Assembly: GCA_900542385.1 (NCBI GenBank)
Contig: UQNP01000065.1
Location: 1 to 9,264 of the forward strand
Source of the DNA: an uncultured Eubacterium sp.
GTDB taxonomy: Bacteria; Bacillota; Clostridia; Peptostreptococcales; Anaerovoracaceae
Direction of reading: 5' to 3'
DNA length: 9,264 nt
The notes below the pieces were generated by a model. That model saw nothing but the letters and a program-made list of their open reading frames with translations, searched no databases and was not told the origin of the DNA. Shown here piece by piece: positions 1 through 7,697 of the stretch. Both the position numbers and the translations under genes were made by a program. Within the stretch, counting starts at the first letter, position 1; every line of letters starts with the position of its first letter.

Positions 1-10
1 TCCATTTTAT

Positions 11-39
11 TTGCTTTTGTACCTGCATAATGTTATAAT
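11..39 (+). promoter_or_regulatory. Candidate promoter of the NhaC antiporter gene
   Basis: A perfect -10 hexamer TATAAT lies at 34-39, preceded by TG at 31-32 (extended -10, TGTTATAAT). TTGCTT at 11-16 is a partial -35 at a 17-nt spacing. A second TATAAT is present at 54-59 but has no convincing -35. Transcription from the first would give a leader of about 60 nt before the ATG. This is pattern matching only. I see no riboswitch-like structure in the leader, and nothing else recognisable in bases 1-106. Confidence 0.5.
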
Positions 40-92
40 TTCATGGCGTGTACTATAATCAACACATGGATCAGCATAAATTGGAGACGAAT

Positions 93-100
93 AAGGAGGA
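93..100 (+). promoter_or_regulatory. Strong ribosome binding site for the NhaC antiporter
   Basis: AAGGAGGA lies 6 nt before the ATG at 107. It is nearly the full anti-Shine-Dalgarno complement and fixes the start codon of the antiporter. Confidence 0.85.
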
Positions 101-106
101 AATAAA

Positions 107-1681
107 ATGGAACTCGAATCCATAAGCGTCGGCATACTTTCAATAGTGCCGCCGCTTGTAGCCATAGTCTTAGCACTTATCACTAAAGAAGTTGTATTTT
201 CACTTGTACTTGGTATACTTTCAGGTACGGCAATATACGCATTTTCTACCGGCACCGATATCGTTGGTATGTTTGACACCACCGTTTCACTAATGACCGG
301 AAAGCTCGCTGAAAATACCAGTATGATCATATTTCTCTGCCTTTTAGGTGTTCTTGTAGCTCTTATAAACAGAGCCGGCGGCTCACGAGCCTACGGAGAA
401 TGGGCCGTAAAAAAACTGAAAAGCAAAAAAAGCGCTTCAATTGCCACAGTATTTCTCGGCATACTTATTTTCATAGACGATTATTTCAACTGTCTGACTG
501 TGGGAACTGTAATGCGCCCTGTAACTGACAGATTCAATATGTCCAGAGAAAAGCTCTCTTATCTTATAGATGCCACTGCCGCACCTGTATGTATAATAGC
601 TCCTATTTCTTCATGGGCAGCTTCAGTAATGTCCTACTATCCGGAATCGGCCGGCATGAGCGGGATGACAGCATTCTTATCTTCCATCCCTATGAATCTG
701 TACGCGATACTTACTATTTTTATGATATTCTACATATCTCTTAAAAAGAACGCCGATTACGGTCCTATGCTCAAAGCAGAGCTTCTCGCAGAAAAGGGCA
801 TCCACGAAGGAAGAGTTGCCATGAGCAGGCAGGAAGAAGAATTTCTTGAACAGAACAGCAATACAAAAGGAAAGATCTGCGATCTCGTGATACCGATCTT
901 ATTCCTCATCGCAGCTTCGATCCTTTCGATGCTTTACGTCGGAGGTTACTGGAGCGGAGAAAATCCTACTCTGTTCGCTGCTTTCGGAAATACTGACGCC
1001 GGCACTGCTCTTGCCCTCGGAGCTTTCGTATCTCTGATATTTGCTTTTATATATTTCATGGCACGACGTGTACTGACTTTTAAGGACTTTTTCAGCTGTA
1101 TAAATCCGGGAATCAATTCAATGGTTGCAGCCTGTGTGATCCTTACTCTTGCATGGTCCATAAGCGGAGTATGCAGAGAACTCCTTTCAACAGGAGAATA
1201 CGTAGCCGATCTCGTACAATCTTCAGGTGTTCCTGTAGGAATACTTCCTGCACTCATATTCCTCGTGGCTTGTCTGCTGTCATTTTCAACAGGAACAGCC
1301 TGGGGAACATTCGGAATACTCATACCTATAATAATAGCGATCTGCGAAGTTGCCGCACCTGAACTTCTCATCACCACATTATCGGCAACGCTCGCCGGAT
1401 CTGTATTCGGAGATCACTCATCACCTATATCCGATACAACGATCCTCGCTTCTACAGGTGCACAGTGCGATCACCTCAAGCATGTAGGCACTCAGGTACC
1501 TTACGCATCTACAGTTGCCGTATGCTGCCTGCTCGGATATATAGTAGCAGGATTTACAGGAGATCTCGGACTTGCAGTCAGCACGCTTATCACTCTGCCG
1601 TTCTCGCTCATATGCCTCGTGATAGCTCTGCTGATACTCCCTAAATTCTTCGGGAAAAACAGATATAAGGATCTCGTTTGA
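107..1681 (+). CDS. NhaC-family Na+/H+ antiporter
   Basis: A complete 524-residue polytopic membrane protein of the NhaC family (ion transporter superfamily), expected to exchange protons for sodium or for a sodium-coupled substrate at the cytoplasmic membrane. Hydrophobic segments span most of the chain (about residues 6-26, 29-47, 72-89, 110-130, 188-212, 258-280, 298-318, 338-356, 376-412 and 466-512), with a charged cytoplasmic-looking loop at about 213-257. Family signatures are the IDDYFNCLTVGTVMRP stretch at 123-138, STGTAWGTFG at 394-403, and a block around 431-466 with GDHSSPISDTT followed by a DH..HV.TQ.PYA pattern. The start is fixed by a strong ribosome binding site. It is a single-gene unit, convergent with the - strand cluster. 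Some family members exchange organic acids (for example malate/lactate) rather than sodium alone, so the substrate is not certain. The family call is secure. Confidence 0.92.
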   Translation: MELESISVGILSIVPPLVAIVLALITKEVVFSLVLGILSGTAIYAFSTGTDIVGMFDTTVSLMTGKLAENTSMIIFLCLLGVLVALINRAGGSRAYGEWAVKKLKSKKSASIATVFLGILIFIDDYFNCLTVGTVMRPVTDRFNMSREKLSYLIDATAAPVCIIAPISSWAASVMSYYPESAGMSGMTAFLSSIPMNLYAILTIFMIFYISLKKNADYGPMLKAELLAEKGIHEGRVAMSRQEEEFLEQNSNTKGKICDLVIPILFLIAASILSMLYVGGYWSGENPTLFAAFGNTDAGTALALGAFVSLIFAFIYFMARRVLTFKDFFSCINPGINSMVAACVILTLAWSISGVCRELLSTGEYVADLVQSSGVPVGILPALIFLVACLLSFSTGTAWGTFGILIPIIIAICEVAAPELLITTLSATLAGSVFGDHSSPISDTTILASTGAQCDHLKHVGTQVPYASTVAVCCLLGYIVAGFTGDLGLAVSTLITLPFSLICLVIALLILPKFFGKNRYKDLV

Positions 1682-1702
1682 TAGATTTGAACTAAATACG
1701 CG

Positions 1703-1737
1703 AAAAACCGCTCTCATTCAATTAAGAGCGGTTTTTT
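1703..1737. terminator. Bidirectional intrinsic terminator between convergent genes
   Basis: A perfect 12-bp inverted repeat (AAAAACCGCTCT at 1703-1714 pairing with AGAGCGGTTTTT at 1725-1736) encloses a 10-nt loop. The + strand product ends in a U-run (1732-1737) after the GC-rich part of the stem. Read from the - strand the same hairpin is also followed by a U-run (complement of 1703-1707). It lies 22 nt after the antiporter stop codon and 27 nt beyond the nif3-like stop, so it can end both transcripts. Confidence 0.9.
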
Positions 1738-1763
1738 ATTATCTAATGCACGTCAATACAATA

Positions 1764-2603
1764 CTATAAAAACACTTCAAAAGGATCTGTAGACCTTAAT
1801 GCAGCAAATATCTCAGCTTTTCCACCCAGATGTTTTTGCAGCAGGGATCTCATATTTTCTCCGAAAGACTTCTCCGTACCGTAATGACCTGCATCTATCA
1901 CAGCGATTCCCATTGTCTCAGCCTTCTGCGCCTCGTGATGCTTCATATCTCCTGTTATGAACAGCTCGCATCCCTTTGATGCGGCAGCTTCCGCGAATTC
2001 TATCCCCGCGCCCGTGCATATGCCCACGGTTTTTACTGTTCTTTCGGGGTTTCCCGTCCATCTGATTTTATGCCTGTCTATATCGAGATTTTCACACAGC
2101 ATTTCCGCAGCTTCACTTACGCTCACAGCATTCCTGAATTTACCTATCCTGCCGATATCAAACATGGAGTTTCTTTCCATCATCTTTTCAGGCTCCTCTA
2201 CGTTTTCTCCTGCCAGATTTTTTAAGGAAACGAGACCGATCGCTCTCGCAAGCATATCATTATTGCCGCCCTTTGCTTTATCAAAAGGCGTGTGGCATGA
2301 ATAAACTGATATGCCGCTCTTTATGAGCTCTATGATCATATCCCCTTCAGCATCGCCGCTGTTTATCTTTCTGATACCTGAAAATATGAGGGGATGATGT
2401 GTTACTATCATACTGCATGAAAGCGCCTGAGCCTCTCTTAATATATCCATATTCAGTTCGAGACACGTAAGTACCCTGTCCGCAGAAGTATCTCCGAACT
2501 CTATCTGAAATCCGCTGTTATCCCATGTTTCCTGCAACTCTCTTGGGGCTATCTTCTCTATGACAGAAGCGATATCTCTCACCGTTAAACGTTTATCTCT
2601 CAT
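1764..2603 (-). CDS. Nif3-like dinuclear metal centre protein (NIF3 / YqfO family)
   Basis: A complete 279-residue protein of the Nif3-like/GTP cyclohydrolase I type 2-like family, cytoplasmic, normally a hexamer with a two-metal site. Recognisable family motifs are MIVTHHPLIF (residues 65-74, with His69/His70), HTPFDKAKGGNND (104-116, with Asp108; other members have HTNxD), TGDMKHHE (217-224) and DAGHYGTE (237-244, with His240 and Glu244). Together these give the expected metal ligands. The length is typical of the short form that lacks the inserted PII-like domain seen in Bacillus YqfO. The ATG shares one base with the trmK stop (TAATG), and GGAG lies 7 nt upstream, which suggests translational coupling to trmK. 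The gene ends with TAG before the bidirectional terminator. The biochemical role of the family is unsettled, and I do not assign an enzyme activity. Confidence 0.92.
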   Translation of the reverse strand: MRDKRLTVRDIASVIEKIAPRELQETWDNSGFQIEFGDTSADRVLTCLELNMDILREAQALSCSMIVTHHPLIFSGIRKINSGDAEGDMIIELIKSGISVYSCHTPFDKAKGGNNDMLARAIGLVSLKNLAGENVEEPEKMMERNSMFDIGRIGKFRNAVSVSEAAEMLCENLDIDRHKIRWTGNPERTVKTVGICTGAGIEFAEAAASKGCELFITGDMKHHEAQKAETMGIAVIDAGHYGTEKSFGENMRSLLQKHLGGKAEIFAALRSTDPFEVFL

Positions 2604-3349
2604 TATCTTTCTCCGTACATCTTGAGCAGCGCCTTTATGTAATATATATCAGCGCATATATTATCTTCCATCTCTATATCACGCGTATTCGACAGCATGA
2701 CATTCTCCAGAACATGTTTCCGCTCCTCCATATTTTTCATCAGAAACTCTTCCACAAGTCCTTCTCCTTTTATTATCCATGGAGGAACTCTGTACATGTA
2801 CTCCTCATCTATCTTTCCTTGAAACGGTGCCAGATCTTCTTTCTCATTTAATTTTTTATGACCTTTTAAAATCCCGTCCGGCTGTGCAGTTATTATCTCC
2901 GGTATGAAATTCCCCTCTCTTACAAGATCCTCTCCTATTATGGCAAATCCGTTATCCGAAAGCCATCTGCGAAGATATCCCTGACCGCTCCTCGGCTGAA
3001 ATATGAATTTTTCAACAGATCTTGCCGTTTTCATATCTGACTCCAGTATATCTGCAATGAGATTTCCTCCCATACCGGCTATTACCACCGCATCTGCTTC
3101 TCCGGTTCTCAGCACAGATAATCCGTCGCCTTCCCTCAGCTCATATCCTCCATCCAGATATTTTTTACAGCACATTTCCGCCTTTGAAAGCGACTGCCGA
3201 CTTATATCTGTCAATATAGCTTTTTCACATCGTCCTGTCATCATCATATAAACAGGTAAAAAACCATGGTCGGTCCCTATGTCCGCCATGGTTTTTATAT
3301 TCCCAAGTCTGTCAGCTATGACGCGCAGTCTTTCACTCAACTTAATCAT
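2603..3349 (-). CDS. trmK: tRNA (adenine(22)-N(1))-methyltransferase TrmK
   Basis: A complete 248-residue class I SAM-dependent methyltransferase of the TrmK (YqfN, formerly DUF633) family, which makes m1A at position 22 of bacterial tRNAs. The SAM-binding motif I reads ADIGTDHGFLP (residues 22-32). The acidic residue after strand 2 is in ILTDIS (45-50). REGDGL at 72-77 and VVIAGMGG at 88-95 match the family's substrate and cofactor loops. A FQPRSGQGYLRRWL stretch (117-130) replaces the more usual LQPxx version. A charged C-terminal part (about 165-245) fits the helical tRNA-binding domain. The ATG is preceded by AAGAGG at a 9-nt spacing. It sits 43 nt after rpoD and overlaps the start of the nif3-like gene by one base, the standard Bacillota order. 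A terminator-like hairpin lies within codons 18-31. Confidence 0.92.
   Translation of the reverse strand: MIKLSERLRVIADRLGNIKTMADIGTDHGFLPVYMMMTGRCEKAILTDISRQSLSKAEMCCKKYLDGGYELREGDGLSVLRTGEADAVVIAGMGGNLIADILESDMKTARSVEKFIFQPRSGQGYLRRWLSDNGFAIIGEDLVREGNFIPEIITAQPDGILKGHKKLNEKEDLAPFQGKIDEEYMYRVPPWIIKGEGLVEEFLMKNMEERKHVLENVMLSNTRDIEMEDNICADIYYIKALLKMYGER
3258..3296 (-). terminator. Terminator-like hairpin with U-run inside the 5' part of trmK
   Basis: An 11-bp perfect inverted repeat (AAAAACCATGG at 3259-3269 with CCATGGTTTTT at 3286-3296) extends inward by CGG/CCG (71-73 and 83-85 of the 3200s) after a single bulged base at 3270. In the - strand transcript the stem is followed at once by six U (complement of 3258-3263), the form of an intrinsic terminator. 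It overlaps the codons of the conserved ADIGTDHG motif, about 50-90 nt into trmK. It might lower expression of trmK and nif3 relative to rpoD, or be a chance result of coding constraint. No experimental support. Confidence 0.35.
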
Positions 3350-3392
3350 TTTACAAAACCTCTTGCCGAATAAAACAAATGTCTTCTGAAAT

Positions 3393-4601
3393 CTATTCCA
3401 GATAATCCTTCAGCTTCTTGCTTCTGGTAGGATGCCTTAGCTTTCTCAGAGCTTTAGCCTCTATCTGTCTTATTCTCTCTCTCGTAACGTCAAATTTTCT
3501 TCCAACTTCTTCGAGTGTTCTTGCACGCCCGTCTTCAAGTCCAAATCTCAGCTTCAGAACCTTCTGCTCTCTTTCCGTAAGAGTTCCGAGCACATCTACA
3601 AGCTGTTCCTTCAGCATTGAAAAGGCCGCCGCTTCAGCAGGAGCAGGAACATCATCATCGGGAATAAAATCCCCCAGATGACTGTCTTCCTCTTCACCTA
3701 TAGGTGTTTCCAAAGAAACAGGCTCCTGTGCTATTTTGAGTATTTCACGTACCTTTTCAACGGAAATGCCCATTTCCTCAGCTATTTCATCAGGGGTAGG
3801 CTCACGCCCTTCCTCCTGAAGCAGCTGTCTTGATACCCTTATCAGCTTGTTTATGGTCTCTACCATGTGGACAGGAATTCTTATGGTCCTGGCCTGATCT
3901 GCTATGGATCTGGTTATAGCCTGTCTTATCCACCATGTAGCGTATGTGCTGAACTTATATCCCTTCGTCCAGTCAAACTTATCTACAGCCTTTATAAGTC
4001 CGAGATTTCCTTCCTGTATCAGATCGAGGAACAGCATTCCTCTTCCCACATATTTTTTCGCTATGCTGACTACAAGTCTCAAATTCGCTTCACAAAGCTT
4101 CTGTTTTGCATATTCATCTCCCTCTTCCATCCTCTTGGCAAGATCTATTTCTTCCTGTGCAGTCAGAAGAGGAACTTTCCCTATTTCCTTCAGATACATC
4201 CTTACAGGGTCGTCCACTGCTATATTCTTGGAAATAGTTGCTTCAAGATCAATTTCCTTGGCATCCGGATTTTTCGCTATTACCGCTTCTACTTCAGGAT
4301 CATCCACTTCCTCATCGTCTATTTCCATAAGCTCAATATCATCAGGCTCATTCTCAAGGGTCACCTCTATCCCCTTACCTATAAGCGTATCATATATCTC
4401 GTCCATCTGATCCTTATCGATATCAACATCTCCCAGACAGTTGGATATCTCCGTATAGGTCAAAACCTTTTTCCCTTTTCTCGAAGCCCTGTCAGCCAGC
4501 TCTTTTATCACACGCTTTTTAGCTTCTTCATCGAGAACGCTCACTTCCTGATCGATCTTGTTTTCATCTTCCGACATCTTAAGTCCGTCTTTTTTTTCCA
4601 T
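3393..4601 (-). CDS. rpoD: Primary RNA polymerase sigma factor RpoD (sigma-70/SigA)
   Basis: A complete 402-residue housekeeping sigma factor that directs RNA polymerase to -10/-35 promoters. All group 1 regions are visible: region 1.1 at about 26-80, an acidic linker at about 81-128, region 1.2 beginning [12 protein letters not shown] at 130-141, and regions 2.1-2.4 at about 172-245. The latter include [18 protein letters not shown] (core binding) and [17 protein letters not shown] (-10 melting and recognition). Region 3 is at about 246-325. Region 4 is at about 335-402, with the helix-turn-helix [20 protein letters not shown] for the -35 element. The length is close to Bacillus SigA plus a short N-terminal extension. 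The start is uncertain between residue 1 (AAAGGGG 13 nt upstream) and Met9; eight consecutive A lie between them. It follows dnaG by 20 nt and ends with TAG. Confidence 0.97.
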   Translation of the reverse strand: MEKKDGLKMSEDENKIDQEVSVLDEEAKKRVIKELADRASRKGKKVLTYTEISNCLGDVDIDKDQMDEIYDTLIGKGIEVTLENEPDDIELMEIDDEEVDDPEVEAVIAKNPDAKEIDLEATISKNIAVDDPVRMYLKEIGKVPLLTAQEEIDLAKRMEEGDEYAKQKLCEANLRLVVSIAKKYVGRGMLFLDLIQEGNLGLIKAVDKFDWTKGYKFSTYATWWIRQAITRSIADQARTIRIPVHMVETINKLIRVSRQLLQEEGREPTPDEIAEEMGISVEKVREILKIAQEPVSLETPIGEEEDSHLGDFIPDDDVPAPAEAAAFSMLKEQLVDVLGTLTEREQKVLKLRFGLEDGRARTLEEVGRKFDVTRERIRQIEAKALRKLRHPTRSKKLKDYLE

Positions 4602-4621
4602 ATTGCTGTGTCTGCCCCTTT

Positions 4622-6361
4622 CTATTCCTTTAACTCTTTCTGTATTTCCATAAGCTGCTGTGTCAGCTCCAGTATTTCTTTTTCATTTTCATTTTCGTCC
4701 GCCATGGAAAGCCTCATTAAAATGCTCTCTTCGCTGTCTTTTAGTTTATTTTTTCTTATCAGCCTTATACAGTCTTCAAATATCCTCTCTTCTCTTCCAT
4801 GAGGTATGACTTCATCTTCGATCTCCTCGATAAATAAGGCCGTATCCTCGTCGAGCATATCTTTAAGATCCTGGATGTCGATATGCTTCTGATCCTTATT
4901 TTCGATCGCAGAATATATATTTCTCCCCGCTTCACTTCTAAAGGCGTATTCCTTTAAATCATCGGGGATATGAACGAATCTGCCGTCTACAAGCATAAGT
5001 TTTATAAGGTCTCTTTCAACGCGCGGTATGGTTTCACCTGTCATTTCCGCTTCTTGTGTGTGATCCCTTCTTGTCCGGATTTCCTTTTCCTGACTATTAT
5101 TACCGGAATATTCAAATCTTATAGCACCTTCCGAAATCCCCGTCTCCGCAGCAATTTTCCTGATATATATATCTGCCTCGACAGGTTTCATTTTCTTCAA
5201 TATTTCTATGACATCTCTTATAAAGTCAACTCTCTGCTGTTCGTCCTCCATGTCATATCTGTCTCTTATGACGGAAATCTTAAAGTCTCCGTACGGCACA
5301 GCGTTTTTTACAAGCTCGGTGAACGCTTTTTTGCCGTTTTTCTTCACGAATTCATCCGGATCCTTTCCATCAGTCACTCTGAGCACTCTCGCTTTCAACC
5401 CTTCCTGATAGAGTATATCAAGCCCTCTGAAAGCTGCATTTTGTCCCGCATTGTCTGCATCATATGAAAGTATCACATTCTTCGTATATCTCTTTATCAG
5501 CCTTGCCTGATTCTCCGTCAGCGCCGTTCCCAGCGATGCCGAAACATTCCTTACTCCTGACTGATATAAGGATACTACATCCATATATCCTTCAACGAGA
5601 ATTATTCGGTCCTCATCAGAAACAGACTTCTTCGAAAGATTCAGTCCGTAAAGATTGTTTTTCTTTTGAAATACCGATGATTCCTGAGAATTCAAATATT
5701 TAGGCTCTCCGTCATCTATTATGCGTCCGCCGAAGCCTATAACTTTTCCCGCCGTATTTATTATAGGAAATATCACTCGACTCCTGAATTTATCAAAATA
5801 TTTCCCTCCTGATCTGGAAATCAGTCCAAGATGCATAAGTTTATCTTCAGCTACGCCTTTTTCCTTAAAAAAATCAAGCAGGCTCGTCCAGTTGCCGTCG
5901 GCATATCCAATGCCGAATTTATTCATAGTTTCTTCCGTTATACCTCTTTTTTTCATGTATGTGTATCCCGGATTTGCTCTTTCTCTCAAAGCTTTGAAAA
6001 AAAATCTCGCAGCCTGTCTGTTTATCTCGTAGTACTCGTCTTTATCCTTTCCGCCTCTGAAAGCACCTTCAAGACTTATCCCGTATTCCTTTGCCAGCAT
6101 TTCAACTGCGCCTTTAAAATCCAGAGCGTAATATCTTTCGACAAAATTTATCACATCGCCTGTAGCTCCGCATCCGAAGCATGTATATATCTGTTTTGTT
6201 TCGGATACAACAAAAGAAGGTGTTTTTTCGTTGTGGAACGGGCAAATTCCCTTGTAGTTGCTTCCCGCCTTTTTAAGAGAAACAACTCTGCCAACCACAT
6301 CCACGATGTCACACCTGCTTTTTATTTCATCGACTATATTGATCTGACTGTTTTGTTTCAC
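4622..6361 (-). CDS. dnaG: DNA primase DnaG
   Basis: A complete 579-residue bacterial primase that makes RNA primers at the replication fork. The N-terminal zinc-binding domain has [11 protein letters not shown] with Cys40 and His43, and CFGCGATGD with Cys61 and Cys64. The RNA polymerase-like core carries SRVIFPI...GFGGR (194-213). The TOPRIM catalytic centre follows: [11 protein letters not shown] (Glu257, Asp261), SYDADNAGQ (Asp301, Asp303) and DPDEF (334-338). The C-terminal third (about 400-579) is weakly conserved and should be the DnaB helicase-interaction domain. The start codon is GTG at 6361, supported by AGAGGGG 5 nt upstream. It lies 98 nt after dgt and 20 nt before rpoD, as in the classical macromolecular synthesis operon. 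It ends with TAG. No key residue is missing. Confidence 0.97.
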   Translation of the reverse strand: MKQNSQINIVDEIKSRCDIVDVVGRVVSLKKAGSNYKGICPFHNEKTPSFVVSETKQIYTCFGCGATGDVINFVERYYALDFKGAVEMLAKEYGISLEGAFRGGKDKDEYYEINRQAARFFFKALRERANPGYTYMKKRGITEETMNKFGIGYADGNWTSLLDFFKEKGVAEDKLMHLGLISRSGGKYFDKFRSRVIFPIINTAGKVIGFGGRIIDDGEPKYLNSQESSVFQKKNNLYGLNLSKKSVSDEDRIILVEGYMDVVSLYQSGVRNVSASLGTALTENQARLIKRYTKNVILSYDADNAGQNAAFRGLDILYQEGLKARVLRVTDGKDPDEFVKKNGKKAFTELVKNAVPYGDFKISVIRDRYDMEDEQQRVDFIRDVIEILKKMKPVEADIYIRKIAAETGISEGAIRFEYSGNNSQEKEIRTRRDHTQEAEMTGETIPRVERDLIKLMLVDGRFVHIPDDLKEYAFRSEAGRNIYSAIENKDQKHIDIQDLKDMLDEDTALFIEEIEDEVIPHGREERIFEDCIRLIRKNKLKDSEESILMRLSMADENENEKEILELTQQLMEIQKELKE

Positions 6362-6423
6362 TTTTGCCCCTCTGTATGTACTACTTATTTTATATATACG
6401 ACAAAAGTCTCCCTTTTCCTTTT

Positions 6424-6452
6424 TTATTTTAAACTTTTTTTGTGAACTTCAA
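6424..6452 (-). promoter_or_regulatory. Weak candidate promoter in the dgt-dnaG gap
   Basis: The 98-nt gap before dnaG (6362-6459) is AT-rich. On the - strand it has TTGAAG (6452-6447) and TAAAAT (6431-6426), but the spacing is only 15 nt. An AAATAA at 17 nt is a poorer hexamer. No terminator-like hairpin is seen, so dnaG may also be read from dgt. The promoter call is tentative. Confidence 0.25.
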
Positions 6453-6459
6453 GTGCCGC

Positions 6460-7458
6460 TTAACCGAAAATTTCTTCATAAATATTTACCGCATATCTGT
6501 CAGTCATTCCGGCTATATGATCCTTTACAAGCTCCTCAAGAGTAAACTCTGCGCGCATTTCCGCAAGCTCCTTTGGAAGCTTATCAGGATTTTTAAGATA
6601 ATATCCGAAAAGAGATGTTATTATAAGCTCTACCCTGTTGAGATCCTCTGCCTTCTTGACATTTTTGTTGAGATATACATTTTTAAACATGAAGGACCTG
6701 AGTTCGTTCATAGCCTGCGTCTTCTCATCACTTAAACTTGCCTCAGGCTTTCCGAAGCTGTTTGCAATCATATCCTTTACCAGAGTGTCTATCCTTTTTT
6801 TATGAGAATTGCCCAGCACTTCTATACATTCCCTGGGGAGACTATCCTCAGTTATTATCCCGCTTCTCAGAGCATCATCGATATCGTGATTTATATATGC
6901 TATTCTGTCGCTCACCTTTACTATCTGACCTTCAGGCGTGCATGGCACAGTGCTGCCTGTATGGTTCAATATGCCGTCTCTGACTTCATATGTGAGGTTC
7001 ATTCCCCTTCGCGTTTTACTCTGAGACTCCAGTACATCCACTACGCGGAGACTCTGTACATTATGTTTAAAGCCTCCGGAATATATGTCGTTCAAAACAG
7101 TCTCTCCGCTGTGTCCGAAAGGTGTATGCCCCAGATCGTGTCCCATGGCTATTGCCTCTGCAAGGTCTTCGTTGAGTCCTGCGCCTCTCGCTATCGTCCG
7201 CGCTATCTGCGAAACTTCTATGGTATGCGTAAGACGAGTCCTGAAATGATCTCCTTCAGGAGATATGAAAACCTGCGTTTTATGCATAAGCCTTCTGAAA
7301 GATTTAGAATGTATTATCCTGTCTCTGTCTCTTTGAAAATCAGTCCTCACACTGCATTTTTCTTCCTTTTCAAGCCGTCCTCTGCTTTCAGCCGCCTTTG
7401 TAGCATATTTTGAAAGATATTCGTACTCTCTTTTTTCCAGATCCTCTCTCATGATCAT
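6460..7458 (-). CDS. dgt: Deoxyguanosinetriphosphate triphosphohydrolase-like HD-domain protein
   Basis: A complete 332-residue HD-superfamily dNTP triphosphohydrolase. It is expected to cut dGTP (or dNTPs more broadly) to the deoxynucleoside and inorganic triphosphate, and so to control dNTP pools. The family core is clear: SFRRLMHKTQVF (53-64), TRLTHTIEVSQIAR (74-87, His78), MGHDLGHTPFGHSGE (105-119, the His107-Asp108 pair) and KVSDRIAYINHDIDDA (181-196, Asp184), giving the H...HD...D metal ligand set. The length matches the shorter Gram-positive dGTPase-like class rather than the roughly 500-residue E. coli Dgt. The start at 7458 is chosen because GGAGGAA lies close upstream (7466-7472); an in-frame ATG two codons later is less well spaced. 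It follows the catalase-domain ORF by 41 nt and precedes dnaG, a common Clostridia arrangement. Exact substrate preference cannot be read from sequence. Confidence 0.93.
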   Translation of the reverse strand: MIMREDLEKREYEYLSKYATKAAESRGRLEKEEKCSVRTDFQRDRDRIIHSKSFRRLMHKTQVFISPEGDHFRTRLTHTIEVSQIARTIARGAGLNEDLAEAIAMGHDLGHTPFGHSGETVLNDIYSGGFKHNVQSLRVVDVLESQSKTRRGMNLTYEVRDGILNHTGSTVPCTPEGQIVKVSDRIAYINHDIDDALRSGIITEDSLPRECIEVLGNSHKKRIDTLVKDMIANSFGKPEASLSDEKTQAMNELRSFMFKNVYLNKNVKKAEDLNRVELIITSLFGYYLKNPDKLPKELAEMRAEFTLEELVKDHIAGMTDRYAVNIYEEIFG

Positions 7459-7465
7459 ATAAAAG

Positions 7466-7511
7466 TTCCTCCGTATATATTTATATTACATACATAGATT
7501 CACATTGTAAA
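7466..7511 (-). promoter_or_regulatory. Candidate promoter and ribosome binding site for dgt
   Basis: On the - strand, TTTACA (7511-7506, 5/6 to the -35 consensus) is followed after exactly 17 nt by TAATAT (7488-7483, 4/6 to the -10). The ribosome binding site GGAGGAA (7472-7466) comes next, ahead of the ATG at 7458. The -35 overlaps the last codons of the upstream 64-residue ORF. It would start a short-leader transcript for dgt-dnaG-rpoD-trmK-nif3. Promoter call by pattern only; the ribosome binding site is firm. Confidence 0.4.
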
Positions 7512-7694
7512 GCTGTTTATACTTGCTACTTCCGATGCGATATCCGAACTTGCTTTTTCAAGAAGCCTCATCACTTCCCGCTGCAAATTTTCATCAAGAA
7601 ACATTATGCTCTCTGCTACAGCACAGATCATATCTTTCTTTTCATCTTTATCCAGATCCTCATAAAAATTTTTCACCTGAACAAATTCTTTCAA
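7500..7694 (-). CDS. Stand-alone catalase C-terminal (Catalase-rel) domain, in frame with the upstream catalase-like core
   Basis: A 64-residue ORF from a TTG codon. Its sequence resembles the small helical domain at the C-terminus of catalases (Catalase-rel, the 'immune-responsive' domain). EFVQVKNFYEDLDKDEK (3-19) parallels the usual D-F-x-Q-x-x-x-L-Y-x-x-M-x-x-x-E-K pattern. The later LQREVMRLLEKASSDIASEVA (about 37-57) parallels the family's IQ.R...HF.KAD...G.RVA ending. It lies in the same frame as the catalase-like core, separated only by the core's TAG and one ATT codon. It may therefore be the tail of a nonsense-interrupted gene. Alternatively it may be made separately: AAGGGAG (7710-7704) is 9 nt before the TTG, so re-initiation is plausible. 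The domain identity is from recalled family patterns, not a search. It ends with TGA, 41 nt before dgt. Confidence 0.65.
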   Translation of the reverse strand: MKEFVQVKNFYEDLDKDEKKDMICAVAESIMFLDENLQREVMRLLEKASSDIASEVASINSFTM

Positions 7695-7697
7695 AAT

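Noticed and set aside
40..106. Cation-responsive riboswitch before the antiporter
   Set aside because: The leader is only about 60 nt, with no convincing multi-stem fold and no terminator or sequestering hairpin.
946..1717. Open frames overlapping the antiporter (- strand 946-1377 and 1421-1717; + strand 1153-1362)
   Set aside because: Shadows of the NhaC-family gene in other frames, with no recognisable protein features.
4590..4597. Run of eight A in the first codons of rpoD as a programmed slippage site
   Set aside because: A single short homopolymer between two candidate in-frame starts can arise by chance from Lys codons, and nothing else supports recoding.
3867..4802. Long + strand open frames opposite rpoD and dnaG (including 3867-4802, 3904-4410 and 5831-6445)
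   Set aside because: They lie wholly or almost wholly antisense to well-conserved genes, have Ser/Phe/Ile-rich low-complexity translations typical of reverse-complement frames, show no family motif, and lack matching ribosome binding sites.
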